Assembly (NCBI GenBank): GCA_017453205.1
Contig: JAFTKO010000023.1
Span: 1-64,000, forward strand
DNA: 64,000 nucleotides
Direction: 5' to 3'
Source: Clostridia bacterium
Lineage (GTDB): Bacteria > Bacillota > Clostridia > Oscillospirales > CAG-272
The notes under the pieces were generated by a model. That model was given only the letters and a program-made list of their open reading frames with translations, was not told the origin of the DNA and did no database searches. Position 1 is the first letter of the stretch, and each line of letters opens with the position of its first letter. Both the position numbers and the translations under genes were made by a program. Positions 58,199 to 64,000 of this stretch are shown here, piece by piece.

Positions 58199-60511
58199 TT
58201 ATTCTTTGAATTTGGTAGTCATCAGCCTGTAAAGCTCGGTATCCTTGGGCAAATGATTGACAAACGGCACCAATGCGCCGCCGATCTTCACAAGCCCATG
58301 ACCTGCCTCGGCGTTGGTGATATAGCTCATCTGAAGCTCGGAAATACCCATCAGCTCCGCGAGTTGTTCCCTGTCGGTTGCCGCTTGGTTCAGCATCACT
58401 ACAAGCTCGGAATTGGCAAGCATGGTTCGTGCAGTGTGAGATTGGAGCAAATCCTCCACGTTCTGCGTAATTCCCGTAATAAACGCGCCGTACTTTCTCA
58501 CACGCTTCCAAAGGGTAAAGAGGAAGTTTGCGGAGTATTCGTGTTGGAACAGCAAGTATATTTCGTCAAGAAACACATAGGTGTTTCTTCCCTTCGCCTT
58601 GTTTGCCGTGATGCGGTTGAGGATACTGTCCAGCACCACAAGCATCCCAATCGGCATCATGGATTTGCCGAGATCGTGAATGTCATAGCAGACAAAGCGG
58701 TTCTTGGTGTCCACGTTGGTGGGCTTTGCAAAGGTATCAAGGCTTCCGTCCACAAACAGCTCTATGGCAATCGCCACGTCCTGCGCCTCGGGTTCGGGTT
58801 GCTCCATGAGGATTCGTCTGAAGTCCTTCAGCGTTGGCGGTTCGCCCTCACAGCCGCCGAGCAGATAATTGCGGTAGGTGAGCTTGGTGCATCGGTCTAT
58901 GATCGACTTCTGCTTGGGATCGAGATCACCAATCAACTGCTCGCAAAGGGATAGTAAAAACTCACTCTTGAGGGTTACGGGATTGGCACCGTCCGCATAG
59001 TCTTGGTTCATATCCATTGCGTTGATATGGTGCTTACTTGTAGCTGACACCATGATACGCTCCCCACCGAGGGCTTCCACGATCTTGTATTCCCTTTCTG
59101 GATCAATGACGATAATATCCGCGTTTTTGTCCGAGAGATAGAGATTGACAATATCCTGCTTGGCAAGCATGGATTTCCCAGATCCCGACACACCCGTGAT
59201 AAAAGAATTTCCGTTGAGCAGTTCCCCACGGTTGACCATAATTAAATTCTTGGAGATCGCGTTGTTGCCGAGATAGATGCCCTTTTTGTGGCAGACCTCC
59301 TGCACACGGAACGGCATGAAGGTAGCAAGACTTTCGGTGGTCAGTGTTCTGCGAATGCGGAGTTTGGTACCACCGTATGGCAAGGTGGTATTCAGCCCCT
59401 CCAACTGCTGCCAACGGAGAATTGACATAGAACACAGATGCTTTCTCGCACATTGTTGAATATTTTCTGTATCGGTGTCCAACTGTTGTTTGGTATCTGC
59501 CGTATGCACAACAGTAATCAAGGCGGGGATCATGCGCTGATCACGGGACACAAGATCGTTGAGAAATTCTCGGCTTTCCTCGCGTTGGCGTTCCATATCG
59601 TAAGGAACGGTAGCAGAAAAGTTATTGTTCTGATTCTGCTTTCTCTGCCAATTGGAAATATTCGTTTCTACAGCCAACAGTTTGTTTTCTCCCTGCCGTA
59701 CTGCCTTATCCATGGGAATGGGTTCAGCATCAATCGAAAGCATGAGATTACGGTCAATATCGGTCAACTCCGCCACAAAGCTGTCCTTGATAAAGTTGGC
59801 GTAATCTTTGAGATAGAGGACGCGCCCATATCTTCCGTCCATCTTGAAATGATCGCTTCGGAATTCCATGCTTTGGGGTGCAATGGCGATCTTAAAGTCG
59901 TGACCTCGCTTGGCATTGAGAATACGGTCATAGCGAAAATCGTCCTCGTTGCCACGGTGGAAAAAGTCATGGATCATACGGAGTTTTTCTTCGTCATTGA
60001 CCTCATACAAATTCGAGCCAAGCTCTGCAAATAAGGTTCGGAACTCTCCCTCCACACGGGTAAAATATGCCCTTGCTTCTTCCAAGGATTTTTTCTCCAC
60101 AGTCACGGTCAGATACTTATCCTGTACAATACCGTAGGAAAGATTGGCGTTGCGCTCCAAGATCGAATTGTATTCGTTGCGGTAGCGGTCAAGGCGATCG
60201 CCCATGAGGGGGATCATATTGGTCTTTTCGAATTGGCTTCTCTGTATTCTGCGGTTGTTGATGGTGATTTTGGATGTTGCCCCGGCATCGAGGCTGTTGA
60301 GAATATCCGAATAGGCAAGAAATAGGTTCTCCTTGTCCTCCCCCGATGCCACCGAATAGTTCACGTCCGAAAAACGAAAGGTCTTTGACCACAGATTGCG
60401 ACCGACAAGACAGATGCCGTCCTCACAGACACCCAAAAGCGGAATGGCTTCTTCTACGGTGGTGGGGACGGCATCGGGTTCATATTTTTGTTTTCTCTTA
60501 AAGAACATCAT
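58199..60511 (-). CDS. virB4: VirB4-family conjugation ATPase
   Basis: 770 residues, full length for Gram-positive ICE VirB4/TraE/TcpF ATPases. N-terminal domain (GICLVGRNLWSKTFRFSDVN); Walker A FITGVSGSGKSMLAKQ near residue 442; Walker B TYVFLDEIYLLFQHE; ITGITQNVEDLL and RTMLANSELVVML blocks. It powers the mating channel. It overlaps the PrgI gene by four bases, the normal order in Tn1549/CTn elements (virB6-like, prgI, virB4, CD1107-like). Confidence 0.92.
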   Translation of the reverse strand: MMFFKRKQKYEPDAVPTTVEEAIPLLGVCEDGICLVGRNLWSKTFRFSDVNYSVASGEDKENLFLAYSDILNSLDAGATSKITINNRRIQRSQFEKTNMIPLMGDRLDRYRNEYNSILERNANLSYGIVQDKYLTVTVEKKSLEEARAYFTRVEGEFRTLFAELGSNLYEVNDEEKLRMIHDFFHRGNEDDFRYDRILNAKRGHDFKIAIAPQSMEFRSDHFKMDGRYGRVLYLKDYANFIKDSFVAELTDIDRNLMLSIDAEPIPMDKAVRQGENKLLAVETNISNWQRKQNQNNNFSATVPYDMERQREESREFLNDLVSRDQRMIPALITVVHTADTKQQLDTDTENIQQCARKHLCSMSILRWQQLEGLNTTLPYGGTKLRIRRTLTTESLATFMPFRVQEVCHKKGIYLGNNAISKNLIMVNRGELLNGNSFITGVSGSGKSMLAKQDIVNLYLSDKNADIIVIDPEREYKIVEALGGERIMVSATSKHHINAMDMNQDYADGANPVTLKSEFLLSLCEQLIGDLDPKQKSIIDRCTKLTYRNYLLGGCEGEPPTLKDFRRILMEQPEPEAQDVAIAIELFVDGSLDTFAKPTNVDTKNRFVCYDIHDLGKSMMPIGMLVVLDSILNRITANKAKGRNTYVFLDEIYLLFQHEYSANFLFTLWKRVRKYGAFITGITQNVEDLLQSHTARTMLANSELVVMLNQAATDREQLAELMGISELQMSYITNAEAGHGLVKIGGALVPFVNHLPKDTELYRLMTTKFKE

Positions 60512-60828
60512 TCTTCTCCTTTCCCGTAATTGTTTTTGCCCGTAAAGGTGAGGGCGCGCGGCATTTTGATCTCACTCCGAAACCATGCTCTCACGATCTG
60601 CTCGGCATACATTCCGTTGTAGCGGATAAAGCCCAATGCGGCAAAAGGTGCGGCACCGAGCATACAAAGCCATGACAGCGTTTCGGCATCCAAAAAGGAA
60701 CGACACCCGAAATAGATCGCCACCGCCGCACCGCAGGCAAGGATCGAAAAAAGGAACTGTCGCACGGACAGTCCGAAAAACATGGTTTCGTTGTATTCTT
60801 TGATTTCTTTGTTAATCTTGATTTCCAT
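60508..60828 (-). CDS. PrgI-family membrane protein
   Basis: 106 residues. IKINKEIKEYNETMFFGLSV at the start, then two close membrane segments (FLFSILACGAAVAIYFGC and WLCMLGAAPFAALGFIRYNG) and a basic end, the PrgI/TcpE-like pattern. Part of the inner channel next to VirB4. Overlaps virB4 by four bases. Confidence 0.85.
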   Translation of the reverse strand: MEIKINKEIKEYNETMFFGLSVRQFLFSILACGAAVAIYFGCRSFLDAETLSWLCMLGAAPFAALGFIRYNGMYAEQIVRAWFRSEIKMPRALTFTGKNNYGKGEE

Positions 60829-60832
60829 ACAA

Positions 60833-61123
60833 TTACCGTTCTTCCTCTCTGCTTTGGCAAGGTCGTTCTCTCGGCTTTGGCTTCAGATATACTTCCCCAT
60901 CATATACAGATTCTTCTGTTTCATAGCCGAGCATTTTCAAAGCCTTTCGCACTTCTTCCACATCCTCTTTTTCGGGCTTGCAAACACCGATGTGGGTATA
61001 GATCAAAAGCTCGTCATACCATTTTTCATTCTCAAATGCCTCCACCCGCAAAAATATATCCTCATAAATATCTTCCAGCGGCTTTTGAAATTCTTTTTGG
61101 ATCAGTTCTTTCATCTTGTTCAT
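60833..61123 (-). CDS. Hypothetical protein
   Basis: 96 residues from the ATG at 61123 with GGAGGTATC before it. MNKMKELIQKEFQKPLEDIY, then FENEKWYDELLIYTHIGVCK and an acidic/basic tail KPRERPCQSREEER. Soluble, helical then beta. Only four bases before prgI, so co-transcribed with the transfer genes, yet not a usual member of that operon. No family recognised. Confidence 0.6.
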   Translation of the reverse strand: MNKMKELIQKEFQKPLEDIYEDIFLRVEAFENEKWYDELLIYTHIGVCKPEKEDVEEVRKALKMLGYETEESVYDGEVYLKPKPRERPCQSREEER

Positions 61124-61141
61124 GATACCTCCAATTGAAAA

Positions 61142-61168
61142 AGCACCGTACTTTTGCAGTACGATGCT
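61142..61168 (-). terminator. Terminator T1 in the inserted block
   Basis: AGCAtCGTAC/GTACGgTGCT stem with loop TGCAAAA; minus-strand tail TTTTTC. Nearly the same hairpin occurs at 61995-62019. Confidence 0.7.
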
Positions 61169-61184
61169 CATTCATAATTTTTAT

Positions 61185-61304
61185 TCAATGATTCTTACCA
61201 AGTAGCCAATCTATCGCGGTCATTTTAACAATGCCCTCATAATCTTTTATCCGTCCATTCTGCCAATGCTGCAATGAGTGTTCTTTCCATGCCAATCTCT
61301 TCAT
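61185..61304 (-). CDS. Small ORF behind a consensus promoter
   Basis: 39 residues, MKRLAWKEHSLQHWQNGRIK then MTAIDWLLGKNH, followed by terminator T1. Basic with four Trp. The ATG has no good ribosome site; the predicted transcript starts about 40 bases before it. It may be a real small protein or just the body of a short RNA between promoter and terminator. Confidence 0.35.
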   Translation of the reverse strand: MKRLAWKEHSLQHWQNGRIKDYEGIVKMTAIDWLLGKNH

Positions 61305-61347
61305 TTTTCTATTTGTTTTGCTATTAATATTCGCATTTTCCACATTT

Positions 61348-61376
61348 ATCATATCATATCAATTATTTATTGTCAA
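61348..61376 (-). promoter_or_regulatory. Strong promoter inside the inserted block
   Basis: Minus strand TTGACA (61376-61371), 17 bases, TATGAT (61353-61348), close to consensus. Drives the short ORF up to T1 and by read-through prgI and virB4. Confidence 0.7.
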
Positions 61377-61450
61377 GCAGATCGCAAAACAAATATAAAA
61401 GATACAAAGAATTACCTCATGATAATGCACTGTTTTTCTTCAAAATACCT

Positions 61451-61952
61451 TTATCGTTCCATATTCCTGTTGCGTGGGATATAATATTCCATCAAATTGA
61501 TCCCGTCGTATGCCCCCTTACGTTTCAACACATCTTTTGTAATACCATTCTTTTGGCAATAATCAAGATACCGTTGCAACCCTTGCTCGTACTCGACATG
61601 ATCTTTTCCCATAGTATCAACATAATCCCATATATCGATATGGGTATCGATAGTCAATAATAATATTTCATAACCGTTTGCCAACGGCTCAAAAAACAGT
61701 TCATTGGGATTAAAAAACCAAGGTTCGCTAAATTTTTCTTCACTTGAAAAGGGATAAAACATAAAAACAACGTCTTCTTGATTGGTTGCTACAACAAGCG
61801 TTTTTTCCAAATCAAATCTCTTTGTAAGAACAGCCAACAACTTAAATTCTCCTTGACTTTCATCTTCCAATATTTGATGCAGCATTTCATCCTTAAGATA
61901 CGCTCTAATCTGCTGTATCAATTCTTCATTACTTTGTGCAGTATGGTTCATC
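61451..61952 (-). CDS. Hypothetical protein, possible SMI1/SUKH-like
   Basis: 166 residues from the ATG at 61952 (GGAGAC upstream). Soluble, acidic and aromatic: VVFMFYPFSSEEKFSEPWFF, NPNELFFEPLANGYEILLLT, IDIWDYVDTMGKDHVEYEQG. The acidic, Trp/Phe-rich makeup reminds of immunity proteins, but I see no firm motif. Stands alone between two like terminators, so it is a cargo gene in the transfer region. Confidence 0.55.
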
Positions 61953-61994
61953 TTATTTTGTCTCCTTTTTCTATTCATTTTCTCATTGAAAAAA

Positions 61995-62019
61995 GCACCG
62001 TACTTTTTGGGTACGATGC
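61995..62019 (-). terminator. Terminator T2 in the inserted block
   Basis: GCAtCGTAC/GTACGgTGC stem, loop CCAAAAA, minus-strand tail TTTTTTCAATG. Twin of T1 at 61142; ends the AAA/DUF4143 gene. Confidence 0.7.
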
Positions 62020-62043
62020 CTTCTCGTATTCAAATTTTTTGCC

Positions 62044-63270
62044 TTAAATCAGATTGCTTGGAATAAAGCAGTTTTTTTCATCAATCGGTATCGGTTCTTC
62101 ACACATACAAACGATACCGCCATTTCCACGTTCAAGCTCGGCTTTATCAAGCACCGAGTATTTCTTCACCTCACGCTTGTCGGGATTTGCTGATTTCTTG
62201 ATCTCCAACGGGTGAACAATACCGTTTTCCTCTACGAAAACATCTATCTCCTTAGCATTGGAATCGCGGTAATACGTTACATTTGCCTTACTCTTGGCAT
62301 AGGCGTAATTTTTCACAAGCTCCATCACCACATAATTTTCGTAGAAATGTCCGCTTGCCGCGCCTTGACGCAGAACGTCGGGGGTCAGCCACATAGAAAG
62401 ATATGCACAAAGCCCCGTATCGCAAAAATACAGCTTCGGTGTCTTTGTCAGTCGCTTGAACGCGTTGTTGGAGTAGGGTTGGAGCAGATATACGATATGC
62501 AAACCCTCCAGAACGCGCAGCCATTCCTTTGCTGTCGGTTGTGTAATATCAGCCGACTCTGCAAGCGTTGCATAATTGACCTGCTCGGAAACAAGAGCAG
62601 CACAACCAAGCAGGAATTTTCGAAAGCGAACTACATCCGTGATCCCGCCCGCTTCGGCTACGTCGCGCATCAGATACGTGTCGATATAGGAGTTAAAATA
62701 CTCTCCGCGAAGCTCATCATCCACGCCCCATACCTGCGGCATACCGCCTTCCCAAATGTGGTCAAAGACTTTTTTAACATCGTTCTTCGGAACACGGCGC
62801 TGTCTTGCTTGCAGGGTTGCAAGGGAGAAGTCGAGTTCTTCTTCAAAGACAAGTCCATTTTTCTCTCTTTGAGAAAGGCTGTAAAGTTCAAGAATGCCAA
62901 TTCTGCCCGCAAGAGTTTCGCATACTTTTTTCATCATTCCGTACTGTTGCGAACCCGTCAGCCAAATCAAGCCCTTTTCGTCTGTTTCGTCGCAAATAAT
63001 TTTAATTTGCTCAAACAGCTCGGGAGCTTTCTGCACCTCGTCTATCAGTATTGGCGGCTTATAAGTCTGAAAGAACAGTACGGGATCACTCTTTGCAAGA
63101 TCCCTTGCCATAGCGTTATCCAAGGACACGTAGGTTCTGTCCGTACCTTCTGCTAAGTGTTTCAGCATTGTCGTTTTGCCGACCTGCCGGGCACCCGTTA
63201 CCAAAATTGCCTTGAAAAATCCATTCATCTTCAAGAATTTACGCTCGAGTTCTCGGGTAATATATGCCAT
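62044..63270 (-). CDS. AAA ATPase with DUF4143 domain
   Basis: 408 residues. Walker A VTGARQVGKTTMLKHL, Walker B PILIDEVQKAP, sensor WLTGSQQ, then a winged region (NYATLAESADITQPTAKEWL) and the C-terminal DUF4143/nuclease-like part with YYRDSNAKEIDVFVEENG and PLEIKKSANP (the D..E.K pattern of PD-(D/E)XK). Common solitary accessory gene in gut bacteria of unknown role. It separates the VirB6-like gene from prgI, which are normally adjacent, so it was inserted. Confidence 0.9.
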   Translation of the reverse strand: MAYITRELERKFLKMNGFFKAILVTGARQVGKTTMLKHLAEGTDRTYVSLDNAMARDLAKSDPVLFFQTYKPPILIDEVQKAPELFEQIKIICDETDEKGLIWLTGSQQYGMMKKVCETLAGRIGILELYSLSQREKNGLVFEEELDFSLATLQARQRRVPKNDVKKVFDHIWEGGMPQVWGVDDELRGEYFNSYIDTYLMRDVAEAGGITDVVRFRKFLLGCAALVSEQVNYATLAESADITQPTAKEWLRVLEGLHIVYLLQPYSNNAFKRLTKTPKLYFCDTGLCAYLSMWLTPDVLRQGAASGHFYENYVVMELVKNYAYAKSKANVTYYRDSNAKEIDVFVEENGIVHPLEIKKSANPDKREVKKYSVLDKAELERGNGGIVCMCEEPIPIDEKNCFIPSNLI

Positions 63271-63471
63271 ATTGCGCCTCCTGTTTTTAGGATAATCTAA
63301 AGTGCACTTTATTTTATCATAATTTTACCCATTTGTCAAGAGGTCTATTCAATCTGATTTTCACATTTTTTTGTTTTGATTTTTCAAAAGACTCTTTAGA
63401 AGTTTTTGCAAATCTCTTTTGAAAAATCGGTTTCGTCTTGCGAAAAAAGTCATTTTTCGAAAATTTTCGCT

Positions 63472-63999
63472 TTATAACCCCATCATATCCCGCACCACTC
63501 TGTCCGAAAGCTTGATCGTTCCCACAAGCACCAGCATATTAAATATCAATTCTCCTACATACGTCCATACTTGTGTAACCGCTGTTGTGGTTACATCTAC
63601 AGATGGCGGTGATGCGGCAAACAGTGAATAAATGATGCAGGCAAGCACAATGATCGCCCCCTCCAAGCAGACCGCCGCATAGGACTTGATAAACGACTTT
63701 CCAACGTGGCTTGTTTCCTCCCCCGCAAATGAGGATAGCGGGATGGGCGCGATGGCGGCATAAATAAATATTTTGAAAAAGCGTCCGTACACCGTCATAA
63801 TCATAATAAAGGACAAAATGGTGACGATCAGGCTACCGATCAGCGTGACCGCCCATAAGGGTACGCTCTCCCAAAAGCCGCAGGCTTCAATGGTATCGAT
63901 CATGCTCTGCGGCAGACTCATTCCGCCATGCCCTGTCACCCCCGACGTTTCCATGATCTTTGTAACGATCCCTTGCGCGATTGTAAACATCGCCATCAT
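63472..63999 (-). CDS. VirB6/TrbL-like conjugation membrane protein, N-terminus outside window
   Basis: The last 175 residues of a polytopic protein: LWAVTLIGSLIVTILSFIMI, FFKIFIYAAIAPIPLSSFAG, SFIKSYAAVCLEGAIIVLAC, and LIFNMLVLVGTIKLSDRVVR. These are the final membrane segments of the VirB6-like channel protein that precedes prgI in Tn1549/CTn elements. AAEETSHVGKSFIKSY-type loop is conserved in the family. The start lies to the right of the window. 63271-63471 downstream holds no gene. Confidence 0.8.
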   Translation of the reverse strand: MMAMFTIAQGIVTKIMETSGVTGHGGMSLPQSMIDTIEACGFWESVPLWAVTLIGSLIVTILSFIMIMTVYGRFFKIFIYAAIAPIPLSSFAGEETSHVGKSFIKSYAAVCLEGAIIVLACIIYSLFAASPPSVDVTTTAVTQVWTYVGELIFNMLVLVGTIKLSDRVVRDMMGL

Positions 64000-64000
64000 C

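Noticed and set aside
62212..63156. Plus-strand 314-residue open frame
   Set aside because: Antisense to the AAA/DUF4143 gene, whose Walker motifs are intact.

Overview
The window looks like DNA from an uncultured gut-type Clostridia (Bacillota). Supporting signs are AGGAGG-type ribosome sites, several UUG/GUG starts, sigma-A promoters, Gram-positive lipoprotein and Sec signals, and Tn1549/CTn-type conjugation genes. No ribosomal or other core marker is present, so no genus can be named.

Layout. (1) 1-3.9 kb: a tight minus-strand operon of conjugative-element accessory genes (DUF7007 protein, a tandem paralog pair, a secreted protein). (2) 4.3-32.7 kb: glycan locus A. A 24-kb minus-strand series runs from an orphan solute-binding lipoprotein at 28.0 kb through two beta-repeat secreted proteins, a 40-residue peptide, secreted and cytoplasmic endonuclease/exonuclease/phosphatase (EEP) hydrolases, GH106-like, metallophosphoesterase lipoprotein, GH2 mannosidase, GH36 alpha-galactosidase, ROK kinase, SIS isomerase, PHP and metallo-beta-lactamase (MBL) enzymes to decayed sugar genes. 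Divergent from it (plus strand) are an AraC-HAD fusion regulator, a sialate O-acetylesterase and a broken GH38 mannosidase. (3) 32.7-33.3 kb: two tandem tRNA 3' fragments, each with a terminator. (4) 33.3-38.6 kb: large serine recombinase, an Abi_2/AbiF-type HEPN protein with a candidate structured RNA leader, MazF-like toxin, small accessory genes and an HTH regulator. (5) 39.0-56.4 kb: glycan locus B, built like locus A: divergent AraC regulator, orphan solute-binding lipoprotein, lipoprotein MBL, secreted proteins with a 44-residue peptide, Gfo/Idh/MocA oxidoreductase, cytoplasmic MBL paralog, HAD, SGNH, GH78-like, PHP and two MBL enzymes. (6) 56.5-64 kb: conjugation genes (truncated CD1107-like, VirB4, PrgI, VirB6/TrbL-like) interrupted by a deacetylase, a small ORF, a hypothetical gene and an AAA/DUF4143 gene.

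Working model (inference): both loci cleave decorated glycans outside the cell, import products through binding lipoproteins whose permeases lie elsewhere, and finish degradation inside. The pairing of a secreted hydrolase with a signal-less paralog recurs in both loci (EEP in A, MBL in B) and suggests the same type of bond is cut on both sides of the membrane. Locus B seems to ride on an integrated conjugative element whose recombinase end lies at a tRNA-Asn fragment. Many remnants (PfkB, aldolase, ROK, GH38, MBL pieces) show active gene loss.
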